Assembly: GCA_038522735.1 (NCBI GenBank)
Contig: JBCBJX010000010.1
Coordinates: 1-54,960 of the forward strand
Source: JBCBJX01 sp038522735
GTDB lineage: Bacteria > Pseudomonadota > Alphaproteobacteria > Caulobacterales > Parvularculaceae
Direction of reading: 5' to 3'
DNA length: 54,960 bases
Shown: positions 26,779-34,251 of the stretch, one piece after another
Layout of the letters: each line of letters starts with the position of its first letter
How positions within the stretch are numbered: position 1 is the stretch's first letter
Program-made: the position numbers and the translations under genes
The notes under the pieces: model-generated
Seen by the model: only the letters and a program-made list of their open reading frames with translations
What the model was told of the DNA's origin: nothing
Databases searched by the model: none

Positions 26779-27467
26779 TCCTCGCTCCCGCCTTCAAACC
26801 CGTCCTCGCCGAGCTCGCGAAGCGCCGCGATCAGCATGGTCCGGCGCGCAAAGCCGAGCTTGCGCAAGAGCTCCGTCACGTGCCCCTTTACGGTGGAGAC
26901 GGAGAGATCGAGCTCATGGGCGATCTGCTTGTTGAGGAGGCCTTCCGCAATCAGGGTCATGACCCGGAACTGCTGCGGCGAGAGGGCGCCGATGCGCGCG
27001 GCGAGATCGCGAAACTTGCGGCCTTCGCCGGGCGAGGGCAGTCCGGGCGCCCCGCCGGCTGCGACCGACCGCATCGCGGCCTCGATCTCCCCCGCCGACG
27101 CCGACTTCTGCATGTACCCCGAGGCGCCGAGCGCGGCCGCCGCCTCCGCCGTTCTCGGCTCCGAGGCGCCCGTGACGATCAGGACGGGAAGCTCCGGCCT
27201 AAGCCCGCGCAGCATGGCGAGCCCGGAGAGGCCCATTGCGCCCGGCATCGAAAGGTCGAGCAAGACGAGATCGAGCTCCGCATGCGCCTCCACCGCATCG
27301 AGGACGCCCGGAAACGTCTCGGCCTCGAACACGGCGCGCGGTTGCAGCGCCCGCTCCGCTGCGGCCATCAGGCCGGTACGGACCAGGGGGTGGTCGTCTG
27401 CGACGAGAACATCTCGAACGGCGTCGTTCCACTGCATGGCGGTGAAGCCAACAGAAACTGCCTCCAC
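26754..27467 (-). CDS. LuxR/NarL-type response regulator, partner of kinase copy 2
   Basis: Receiver domain with VADDHP (Asp24/Asp25), phospho-acceptor in LLDLSMPG (Asp71), TGASEP and Lys in YMQKS, followed by a LuxR helix-turn-helix (LSPQQFRVMTLIAEGLLNKQIA, then DLSVSTVKGHVTELLRKLG). Numbers assume the GTG start at 27467, which has AAAGG upstream; the ATG at 27437 gives a protein ten residues shorter and is equally possible. It resembles the regulator after acs in both domains, and the LLNKQIA element is shared. Its 3' end overlaps the kinase gene by 25 bases, so the two transcripts are antisense to each other there. Confidence 0.88.
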   Translation of the reverse strand: MEAVSVGFTAMQWNDAVRDVLVADDHPLVRTGLMAAAERALQPRAVFEAETFPGVLDAVEAHAELDLVLLDLSMPGAMGLSGLAMLRGLRPELPVLIVTGASEPRTAEAAAALGASGYMQKSASAGEIEAAMRSVAAGGAPGLPSPGEGRKFRDLAARIGALSPQQFRVMTLIAEGLLNKQIAHELDLSVSTVKGHVTELLRKLGFARRTMLIAALRELGEDGFEGGSEDYSAARRP

Positions 27468-27572
27468 ACGACAAGCCTTTGATTTGAGCCTGACGGATGT
27501 CCAGGCGATGCGGTCTAAGCAAAATGGCTCTGCGTTTACGAACAGAAGTTCCTCGCCGGTGGCCCCTGGGCG

Positions 27573-28043
27573 CTAGTCAAACGCCGAAATCAACCGGTCA
27601 AGTTCTGCGTTGAAGTCGACGCGTTTGTTGTCCGACATGCGCGACGATCCGGCGACCCCTGAGGCCGTAAGCGCGAGGACGATCCGTTCATAGACCGTCC
27701 ACCCGTTGTCCGTGAGCCGTAGATAAGACCGTCTGCCGTCGTTCTGGGACGCCTCCCGTCGAAGAAGCCCCTCGTCTATGAGGACGCGCACGGCGCGTGA
27801 GACGATCGCTTTGTCCATCGGCGTGATGCGCACCACTTCCGCTGACGTGCGACCTGGCTTGTCGGCGACGGCGGCGAGGACGCGCCACTGGCTGAGATTG
27901 AGACCGCTCGCTTGCTGCACGACGGCGCCGACCCGGCGCGCCACGCGGTCCGCCAGCACGCTCACTTTGTAGATCCAGGACTCGTCGAGAGCGAGCACGA
28001 CGGAAGGTCCAGATTTCGCTGCGCTTTTCGTCGTCGCCGGCAT
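27573..28043 (-). CDS. MarR-family transcriptional regulator
   Basis: A winged-helix repressor or activator of the MarR type. I chose the ATG at 28043 (156 aa); a TTG four codons upstream is also in frame, and neither has a strong ribosome site. The DNA-binding part contains LSQWRVLAAVADKPGRTSAEV, MDKAIVSRAVRVLIDEG as the recognition region and the wing ASQNDGRRSYLRLTDNG; helices at both ends form the dimer interface. It is divergent from hppD and most likely controls the homogentisate operon, possibly responding to an aromatic acid. The control role is inferred from position. Confidence 0.87.
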   Translation of the reverse strand: MPATTKSAAKSGPSVVLALDESWIYKVSVLADRVARRVGAVVQQASGLNLSQWRVLAAVADKPGRTSAEVVRITPMDKAIVSRAVRVLIDEGLLRREASQNDGRRSYLRLTDNGWTVYERIVLALTASGVAGSSRMSDNKRVDFNAELDRLISAFD

Positions 28044-28133
28044 TTGTCGCGCCAAAGTGGTTGCAAATGAAACAGATTGCTATCACAACCGTTATGACGT
28101 TCGTCTCAGCGCTGCGCAAGATGGGAGATCGCT
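28044..28133. promoter_or_regulatory. Divergent control region of the MarR regulator and hppD
   Basis: A short spacer that must hold both promoters. It is AT-richer than its surroundings. It contains a spaced dyad, GGTTG at 28059-28063 and CAACC at 28086-28090, around a TTGCAA element, a plausible operator for the MarR dimer. The arms are short, so the site is only a candidate. Confidence 0.35.
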
Positions 28134-29219
28134 ATGACCGACCTTTTTGAGAACCCTGCAGGTCTCGACGGTTTCGAGTTCATCGAGTTTTCCGCGCCCG
28201 AAAAGGGCGCGCTTGAACCAGTGTTCAAGGCGATGGGCTTCACCCATGTCGCCCGCCACCGATCGAAGGACGTCCAGCTCTGGCGTCAGGGCGGGATCAA
28301 TCTGATCGCGAACTACGAGCCGCGATCAGCCGCCTGGTTCTTCGCCCGCGAACACGGGCCGTCCGCATGCGGAATGGCGTTCCGCGTGCGCGACGCCCGC
28401 AAGGCTTACGACCATCTGATCGCCCAAGGCGCCGAGCCCGTCGAGGTGACGACCGGGCCCATGGAGCTTCGCATTCCCGCGATCCGCGGCATCGGCGGGG
28501 CGATCCTCTATCTCGTCGATCGGTATGGCGACGACCTTTCCATCTACGATATCGATTTTGAATATCTGGAAGGGGTCGATCGCAACCCCATCGGCGCTGG
28601 GTTCGAGGTGATCGATCACCTTACGCACAATGTCTATGCAGGCCGCATGGCGTACTGGGCGGATTACTACGAGACGCTCTTCAACTTCAAGGAGATCCGC
28701 TTTTTCGACATCAAGGGTGAGTACACCGGTCTCACTTCGAAGGCGCTGACGGCGCCGGACGGGAAGATCCGTATTCCGCTTAATGAAGAAGCCGAAGGCG
28801 GCAAAGGCCAGATCGAGGAGTTCCTGCGCCAGTTCAACGGCGAGGGCATCCAGCACATTGCTTTCAACTGCTCCAACCTCCTCGCTTGCTGGGATCGATT
28901 GAAGGGGCTGGGCGTCCCGTTCATGACGGCGCCGCCGGACACCTATTATGAGATGCTCGAAGAGCGTCTCCCGGGGCACGGCGAGCCTGTCGACGAGTTG
29001 AAGGCCCGCGGCATTCTGCTGGACGGAACCTCCCAGGGCGGAAACCCGCGCCTCCTGTTGCAGATCTTCTCCGAAACCCAGCTCGGCCCGGTGTTCTTCG
29101 AGTTCATTGAGCGCAAGGGCGATGACGGGTTCGGCGAAGGGAACTTCAAGGCTCTGTTTGAATCGATGGAGCGCGATCAGATCCGCCGGGGCGCCCTGAA
29201 GGTCGAGGAGCCCGCGTGA
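28134..29219 (+). CDS. hppD: 4-hydroxyphenylpyruvate dioxygenase
   Basis: Converts 4-hydroxyphenylpyruvate to homogentisate, the second step of tyrosine breakdown, using Fe(II). The 361-residue protein has the two tandem VOC-type domains of the family. The three iron ligands are visible: His162 in VIDHLTHNVYAGRM, His241 in GIQHIAFNC and Glu323 in VFFEFIERKGD, one residue offset from the Pseudomonas enzyme. The C-terminal GFGEGNFKALFESMERDQ, which closes over the active site, is present. The stop overlaps the next gene's start by one base (TGATG). It heads a three-gene catabolic operon. Confidence 0.96.
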   Translation: MTDLFENPAGLDGFEFIEFSAPEKGALEPVFKAMGFTHVARHRSKDVQLWRQGGINLIANYEPRSAAWFFAREHGPSACGMAFRVRDARKAYDHLIAQGAEPVEVTTGPMELRIPAIRGIGGAILYLVDRYGDDLSIYDIDFEYLEGVDRNPIGAGFEVIDHLTHNVYAGRMAYWADYYETLFNFKEIRFFDIKGEYTGLTSKALTAPDGKIRIPLNEEAEGGKGQIEEFLRQFNGEGIQHIAFNCSNLLACWDRLKGLGVPFMTAPPDTYYEMLEERLPGHGEPVDELKARGILLDGTSQGGNPRLLLQIFSETQLGPVFFEFIERKGDDGFGEGNFKALFESMERDQIRRGALKVEEPA

Positions 29220-29770
29220 TGGCGGACGCGCCGTTCACGCTTTCGGGCGTCCACCACGTCGCCTATCGCTGCAAGGATGCGAAGGAGACGGTGGAGTTTT
29301 ACAAAGACGTCCTCGGCATGGGATTTCAGCTCGCCATCGCCGAGGACCATGTGCCCTCGACGGGCGCGTATGATCCGTACATGCATGTCTTCATGGATGC
29401 GGGGAACGGGAACGTCCTCGCCTTCTTCGAGCTGCCGCAGCAGCCGGATATGGATCGAGACCGCAATACGCCCGAATGGGTCCAGCATATCGCCTTCCGG
29501 GTGCCGACCATAGACGATCTTCTCGCCGCCAAGGAGCGCGCCGAGGCGAAGGGGCTCGATGTTCTCGGCCCGACCAATCACGGTATCTTCAAATCGATCT
29601 ATTTCTTCGACCCGAACGGCCACCGCGTCGAACTCGCCTGTGATACGGCGACCCCTGAGCAGATGGCGGAGTTGAACCGCGTCGCGCCGGACATGCTCGA
29701 GGAATGGTCGAAAACCAAGAAAGCGCCGCGCCACGCCGCCTGGCTGCACGAAGAAGCTCAGAAGGGCTGA
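29219..29770 (+). CDS. VOC-superfamily metalloenzyme in the homogentisate operon
   Basis: A 183-residue single-domain glyoxalase/bleomycin-resistance/extradiol-dioxygenase fold protein. It starts with ATG in a TGATG overlap with hppD (a GTG directly before is an alternative). The likely metal triad is kept: His12 or His13 in GVHHVAYRC, His90 in WVQHIAFRV and Glu138 in GHRVELAC. A catalytic metal centre is therefore likely, either dioxygenase or isomerase/lyase. Between hppD and a fumarylacetoacetase-type gene, the expected steps are homogentisate ring cleavage or maleylacetoacetate isomerisation; no cupin-type homogentisate dioxygenase is in the window. Which reaction it performs cannot be decided from sequence. 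Confidence 0.8.
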   Translation: MADAPFTLSGVHHVAYRCKDAKETVEFYKDVLGMGFQLAIAEDHVPSTGAYDPYMHVFMDAGNGNVLAFFELPQQPDMDRDRNTPEWVQHIAFRVPTIDDLLAAKERAEAKGLDVLGPTNHGIFKSIYFFDPNGHRVELACDTATPEQMAELNRVAPDMLEEWSKTKKAPRHAAWLHEEAQKG

Positions 29771-29792
29771 CGCCCCGAACCGGAGGCTCCGA

Positions 29793-30812
29793 ATGAAACT
29801 CGCCACCCTGAAGAACGGCGGCCGGGACGGTCGTCTCGTCGTCGTCTCACGCGATCTGTCGCGCTGCCTCAGCGCCGCGGACATCGCGCCGACCCTGCAG
29901 GCGGCGCTCGACGACTGGGCGCGCGCCGAACCGGGGCTCCGTGAGATCGTCGAGCGGCTGGAGGCGAGTCCCGGCGCCGGCGAGCCCTTCGACGAGGCCG
30001 CCTGCCATTCACCTCTGCCGCGCGCCTATCAGTGGGCGGACGGATCGGCCTATGTCAACCATGTGGAGCTGGTCCGCAAAGCCCGCGGCGCGGAGATGCC
30101 GGAAAGCTTCTGGACGGATCCGCTCATGTATCAGGGCGGCTCGGACACGTTCCTCGGGCCCCGCGATCCGATCCTCATGCCGACGGACGAGGGCTGGGGG
30201 ATCGACATGGAGGGCGAGATCGCCGTCGTGCTCGACGACACGCCCATGGGCGTCTCTCCCAAGGACGCCCTCGAACGAATTCGTCTTATCATGCTGGTGA
30301 ACGACGTGTCGCTGCGCGGCCTCATCCCGGCGGAGCTCGGCAAGGGCTTCGGCTTTTTTCAGTCGAAGCCGTCGAGCGCTTTCAGCCCCTGCGCCGTGAC
30401 GCCGGACGAACTCGGCGCGGCATGGAAGGGCGGAAAGCTGCATCTGCCGCTCAATGTCGACTACAACGGCGCGCCCTTCGGCCGGGCCGACGCCGGGGTC
30501 GACATGACCTTCGACTTCGGTCAGCTGATCGCCCATGCGGCGAAGACGAGGCCGCTCAGCGCCGGGACGATCATCGGCTCGGGCACCGTCTCCAACAAGC
30601 TCGACGGCGGGCCGGGGCGTCCGGTCGCCGACGGCGGGGTCGGCTATTCCTGCATCGCCGAGATCCGCATGATCGAGACGATCGAGGACGGCGCGGCGAA
30701 AACGCCCTTCATGCGCTTCGGCGACCGCGTCGGCATCGAAATGCGCGACGCAAACGGCGGCTCTATCTTTGGCAAAATCGACCAAGCGGTTGAAAAAGCG
30801 ACCGTGATCTGA
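29793..30812 (+). CDS. Fumarylacetoacetate hydrolase family protein (probable fumarylacetoacetase)
   Basis: The last step of tyrosine degradation is splitting fumarylacetoacetate into fumarate and acetoacetate. The 339-residue protein has the short bacterial form of the FAH fold: an N-terminal domain with HSPLPRAYQWADGSAYVNH (about 70-90), then the catalytic part with the acidic metal-binding block WGIDMEGEIAVVLDD, the LVNDVSLRGLIPAE block and FQSKPSSAFSP, ending with GTIIGSGTVSNK. A GGAGG site precedes the ATG. It follows the VOC gene by 22 bases in the hppD operon, which favours fumarylacetoacetase over other FAH-family hydrolases. Confidence 0.9.
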   Translation: MKLATLKNGGRDGRLVVVSRDLSRCLSAADIAPTLQAALDDWARAEPGLREIVERLEASPGAGEPFDEAACHSPLPRAYQWADGSAYVNHVELVRKARGAEMPESFWTDPLMYQGGSDTFLGPRDPILMPTDEGWGIDMEGEIAVVLDDTPMGVSPKDALERIRLIMLVNDVSLRGLIPAELGKGFGFFQSKPSSAFSPCAVTPDELGAAWKGGKLHLPLNVDYNGAPFGRADAGVDMTFDFGQLIAHAAKTRPLSAGTIIGSGTVSNKLDGGPGRPVADGGVGYSCIAEIRMIETIEDGAAKTPFMRFGDRVGIEMRDANGGSIFGKIDQAVEKATVI

Positions 30813-30888
30813 CGATCGCCATCGGACAGAACTATAATCCTGAGCGAATGCGGCCGGCTTAGCTGACAAAAAACGCAGCCGGTCGGGG

Positions 30889-30964
<76 letters not shown>

Positions 30965-31083
30965 GTTTCCCGGGAAGCAGCCCGGCGCACGGCCGATTCG
31001 GCGCGCGGCTTGGGCGACCCGCGCGAAGATCGTCGGAATAGGCGCCCGCGCTGTAGAACGCAAGCGCCTTTTCCGTGCGGGCG

Positions 31084-31518
31084 CTACTCTTCGTCCTCGT
31101 CGCCGCCGACGATGATGTTGCTCACATCATCGTCCTCGTCGTCTTCAAGCAGCGTGTCGTCGTTTTGGAAGGAGACGTCGTCGTCATCATCGTTTTCGTC
31201 GTCGTCGTCGCCGTCTTCGTCTTCTTCATCGAGGGCGGCCTTGCGCTTGCTTTCAGCGGGCGCGTCAGCCTCGTCCGCCTCTTCAAGATCGGTCTCAGCT
31301 TTGGGGGCCTCGTCCTTTTCTTCTTCAGCTTTCGCCGCCTCGGCGGCCTTCGCCTCTTCTTCCTCGACGTCTTTCCGCGTGCGTCGCGGTTTGAGGAGGG
31401 GTTCCGGCTCAAAGACCGCGCCGCATTTCGGGCATTCAGCCGGTGATTTCATGAGATCGTAAAATCGCGCGCCGCATTCGGGGCAGTCGCGTTTCACGCC
31501 AAGTTCTGCTTTCGCCAC
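31084..31518 (-). CDS. FYDLN-acid domain protein (TIGR02300 type)
   Basis: A small alphaproteobacterial protein of unknown function. I chose the GTG at 31518 (144 aa), which gives the usual short N-terminus AKAELGVKRDCPECGARFYDL; the frame continues upstream to 31635, overlapping the aroA start. It has a zinc ribbon (CPECGARFYDL..CPKCGAVFEPE, two CxxC pairs), then a lysine/alanine/glutamate-rich helix, then a long acidic tail made almost entirely of Asp and Glu. It is divergent from aroA, the normal position in alphaproteobacteria. The gene's codons in the tail are a run of GAC/GAT/GAA, low in complexity. Confidence 0.88.
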   Translation of the reverse strand: MAKAELGVKRDCPECGARFYDLMKSPAECPKCGAVFEPEPLLKPRRTRKDVEEEEAKAAEAAKAEEEKDEAPKAETDLEEADEADAPAESKRKAALDEEDEDGDDDDENDDDDDVSFQNDDTLLEDDEDDDVSNIIVGGDEDEE

Positions 31519-31625
31519 AGGTCGGTTCCGGTCGTTTCGGGGGAGGGAATTGCTCAGGAAATCGCGCAGTTGCCACGTCGCGGGGTCGCTGTCAAAACGC
31601 GCCGACCAACCGGGAGAGACGCTAC

Positions 31626-32951
31626 GTGGCCGCATCGCCTTACCGCGCGCTTGCGCGCCGATCGCCGGGACTGAAAGGCGAGGCGCGCGCGCCGGGCGAC
31701 AAGTCGATCTCTCACCGTGCGATCCTGTTCGCCGCCATGGCCGCCGGCGAGAGCGAGATTACAGGTCTTCTCGAAGGCGAGGACGTTCTGCGTACGGCTG
31801 CGGCGATGCGCGCCTTCGGGCGGGCGGTCGAGCGGGAGGCGGGCGTCTGGCGGGTTTCCGGCGGCGACTGGTCGAGCCCTGAGCGCGTGATCTATTGCGG
31901 GAATTCCGGAACCAGCATCCGCCTCATCTCGGGCGCTGCGGCGGGGCGGGGCGTCGCGATGGCGCTCGACGGCGACGCGAGCCTGCGCGCCCGGCCGATG
32001 GAGCGGGTCGCCGAACCCTTGCGTGCGCTCGGCGCCGTCGTCCGAACGACCGACGGCAAGGCGCCGGTGACGATTGAGCCGGCGGCGCTGATCGGCGTCG
32101 ATTATGTCTCGCCGAAAGCGTCGGCGCAGGTGAAGTCGGCGGTGCTGCTCGCGGGGCTCTCCGCATCCGGATCGACAAGCGTGACGGAGCCGACGCTTTC
32201 GCGGGATCATACCGAACGCATGCTCGCGGCGATGGGCGCCGTGGTGGAAAGCGAGGAGCTGGAGGGCGGCGCGCGGCGCGCCCGCGTCGTCGGCGGCGAC
32301 ACGCTGCGGCCTGCAAGTCTCCGGGTGCCCGGCGATCCCTCTTCGGCAGCGTTTCTCATGGCGGCTGCTGCAATCTCTCCGGGGTCGGACGTTATCATCC
32401 GAGACGTCTGCCTTAACCCGACGCGAACCGGGTTCATCACGACACTGCAGGAGATGGGCGCCGCTATCGACGCGTCCTTAAAGCGGACCGAGGGCGGCGA
32501 GCCGGTCGGCGATGTCCGCGTCGCTTCCCGGCCGTTGCGCGGGGTCGCAGTGCCGCCGGAGCGCGCGGCCTCGATGATCGACGAATATCCGATCCTAGCC
32601 GTCGTCGCCGCCTGCGCCGACGGGCCGACTCGTATGGCGGGCGTCGGCGAGCTGCGCGTCAAGGAGAGCGACCGGATCGCTGCGATGGAGGAGGGGCTGA
32701 GGGCCCAGGGCGTCGAAACCGCAAGCGGCGAGGACTGGCTGGAAGTGCGCGGCCCCGGGCGGCCGCCCCGAGGTGGCGGCGAGGCGCGGACGCGGCTCGA
32801 TCACCGGATCGCAATGAGCTTCGTCGTTCTGGGTCTCGCGACCGACGAGCCGGTCGAGATCAACGACGCGTCGCCGATCGCTACAAGTTTCCCGTCGTTT
32901 TTTGAGGACATGCTCGCCCTCGGCGCCCGGCTTGAGCGGGTCGCCGACTAA
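31626..32951 (+). CDS. aroA: 3-phosphoshikimate 1-carboxyvinyltransferase (EPSP synthase)
   Basis: Sixth step of the shikimate pathway: transfers enolpyruvate from PEP to shikimate 3-phosphate. The 441-residue protein begins at a GTG preceded by GGGAGAG. Family motifs are complete: PGDKSISHRAI near residue 24, GNSGTSIRLISG near 93, ARPMERVAEPLRALGA, SAQVKSAVLLAGL, SRDHTERML and the C-terminal LRVKESDRIAAM and DHRIAMSFVVLG. It heads an aroA-cmk group in the usual alphaproteobacterial order. The 3' end overlaps a convergent small membrane-protein gene by four bases. Confidence 0.96.
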   Translation: MAASPYRALARRSPGLKGEARAPGDKSISHRAILFAAMAAGESEITGLLEGEDVLRTAAAMRAFGRAVEREAGVWRVSGGDWSSPERVIYCGNSGTSIRLISGAAAGRGVAMALDGDASLRARPMERVAEPLRALGAVVRTTDGKAPVTIEPAALIGVDYVSPKASAQVKSAVLLAGLSASGSTSVTEPTLSRDHTERMLAAMGAVVESEELEGGARRARVVGGDTLRPASLRVPGDPSSAAFLMAAAAISPGSDVIIRDVCLNPTRTGFITTLQEMGAAIDASLKRTEGGEPVGDVRVASRPLRGVAVPPERAASMIDEYPILAVVAACADGPTRMAGVGELRVKESDRIAAMEEGLRAQGVETASGEDWLEVRGPGRPPRGGGEARTRLDHRIAMSFVVLGLATDEPVEINDASPIATSFPSFFEDMLALGARLERVAD

Positions 32952-33286
32952 TTCAGATGCCGCGGCAGGCTGTGGCTGCGGCAGAACTGCGAGGTCTTGG
33001 AATAGTAGTCGCCTTCCATCGCCCGGCGGCACGTGTGGTCGATGGTGATCGACGCGGTGAACAGCATCGCGAAGGTGCAGCCGAAAGCGATCGCCGCAGT
33101 GGTGATGATGCTTCGGTCGGATTCGCGCTTCTGCAGCTCTTTCGCGGCTGCCAGCCGGCCGACGCCGGCGAGTTCCTGACGCTTGCGGCGCTGCTGTTCC
33201 GACGCGCCCCACGACTCGACGCCCGCATGCAGGCTGAAGCCGCGGGCTTCTGAAAGAACCTCGATGTCCTCGTCGTCGTCCGACAT
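32948..33286 (-). CDS. Conserved-looking small single-pass membrane protein, function unknown
   Basis: A 112-residue protein with an acidic N-terminus (MSDDDEDIEVLSEA), a charged helical stretch rich in Arg, Gln and Lys (about 30-58) and one membrane helix (about 60-82, IITTAAIAFGCTFAMLFTASI), then a short tail with two cysteines. It lies between aroA and cmk but on the opposite strand. The alternative frames across this stretch are arginine-rich and lack such organisation, so this one is favoured. I do not recognise the family. Confidence 0.6.
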   Translation of the reverse strand: MSDDDEDIEVLSEARGFSLHAGVESWGASEQQRRKRQELAGVGRLAAAKELQKRESDRSIITTAAIAFGCTFAMLFTASITIDHTCRRAMEGDYYSKTSQFCRSHSLPRHLN

Positions 33287-33403
33287 GGGCTCACCGTAAA
33301 AACACCCGTTACAATCGCCGGGCGAGCCTTAAGATCGCGCTAACGCTGCGGACCGTGGCGGTCGGCCCTTGGCCGCGGGCGGCGACCGGTCTAACCGGAC
33401 GGG

Positions 33404-34063
33404 ATGGCTACGCCGCCCGTCATCGCCGTCGACGGCCCCGCCGCATCGGGCAAGGGAACGCTCTCGCGCCGAATCGCCGAGACTTACGGCTTCGCCTACC
33501 TCGACACAGGATCTCTTTACCGCGGCGTCGCCTGGTCCCTCCTCGTCGCCGGCCGCGACCCGGAAAGCGATGCGGACGCGGCCGCCGCCGCCGCCGATCT
33601 CGACGCAGCGGCGATCGATGGCGACGCCATTCGAACAGATGCGGTCGGGGTCGCGGCGTCGCGCGTCGCTGCGAAGCCGGCCGTGCGCGCGGCGCTTCTG
33701 GAGTACCAGCGCCGGTTCGCCGCAAGTCCGCCCGGCGGCGCCAAGGGGTCGGTCCTCGACGGCCGAGATATTGGGACCGTGGTTTGCCCGGAGGCGACGG
33801 TGAAGCTCTTCGTCAGCGCCGCGCCCGAGGTCCGGGCGCGACGGCGCTGGCTGGAATTGCGCGCCGAAGACCCGGACCTCGCCGAGGAGACGGTGCTCGC
33901 AGACATCCGCGCCCGGGACGCGCGAGACGCGGGACGCGCCGACGCGCCGATGAGGCCGGCCGCTGACGCCGTGTTGATCGATACGTCCTCGATGACTATA
34001 GACCAGGCCTTCGCCGCAGCCCGCGCTGCGATCGACCCCGCCCTCACCTCCGCCGACGACTGA
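33404..34063 (+). CDS. cmk: Cytidylate kinase
   Basis: Phosphorylates CMP and dCMP with ATP. The 219-residue protein has the P-loop VDGPAASGKGTLSRRIAE near residue 10, the LDTGSLYRGVAW substrate region, the DGRDIGTVVCPEA block (about 118-130) and the lid region ARRRWLELR. Length is normal for the family. The order aroA-cmk-rpsA is typical of alphaproteobacteria. A candidate terminator follows at once, before rpsA. Confidence 0.95.
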   Translation: MATPPVIAVDGPAASGKGTLSRRIAETYGFAYLDTGSLYRGVAWSLLVAGRDPESDADAAAAAADLDAAAIDGDAIRTDAVGVAASRVAAKPAVRAALLEYQRRFAASPPGGAKGSVLDGRDIGTVVCPEATVKLFVSAAPEVRARRRWLELRAEDPDLAEETVLADIRARDARDAGRADAPMRPAADAVLIDTSSMTIDQAFAAARAAIDPALTSADD

Positions 34064-34064
34064 G

Positions 34065-34101
34065 CGCCCGCGCCAGAGCCGGCCGGTTCGGGCGGTTTTT
34101 T
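34065..34101 (+). terminator. Candidate Rho-independent terminator after cmk
   Basis: CGCCCG at 34065-34070 pairs with CGGGCG at 34089-34094 around an inner GCCGGC palindrome, and is followed by six T residues from 34096. The outer stem is only six base pairs, so efficiency may be partial. Confidence 0.55.
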
Positions 34102-34251
34102 GCGTGTCGGTCGATCACGGTTCGGACTGCATAATCGCAACGGGTTCAGCCGCCCGAGCCGGCGCGCATGGTGCGCGGCGGGAGATCGGGAAGACCGCCG
34201 GACAAACCGGTCGGCATGTATGAACGCCATTGAACTGGAGACCGGACACTC

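Noticed and set aside
342..30500. Search for CRISPR repeats, insertion-sequence ends, phage integrase or toxin-antitoxin genes
   Set aside because: No regularly spaced repeats, transposase motifs or integrase motifs were seen. Base composition is even apart from the dnaA leader.
30849..30886. A dyad (GGCCGGCT / AGCCGGTC) next to the tRNA that might be a terminator
   Set aside because: One mismatch, a long loop, and the T/A run lies inside the loop rather than after the stem on either strand.
31084..31400. A trinucleotide-like repeat (GTC/TCG runs) that could be read as a microsatellite
   Set aside because: It encodes the acidic tail of the FYDLN-acid protein. The repetition follows from Asp/Glu codons.
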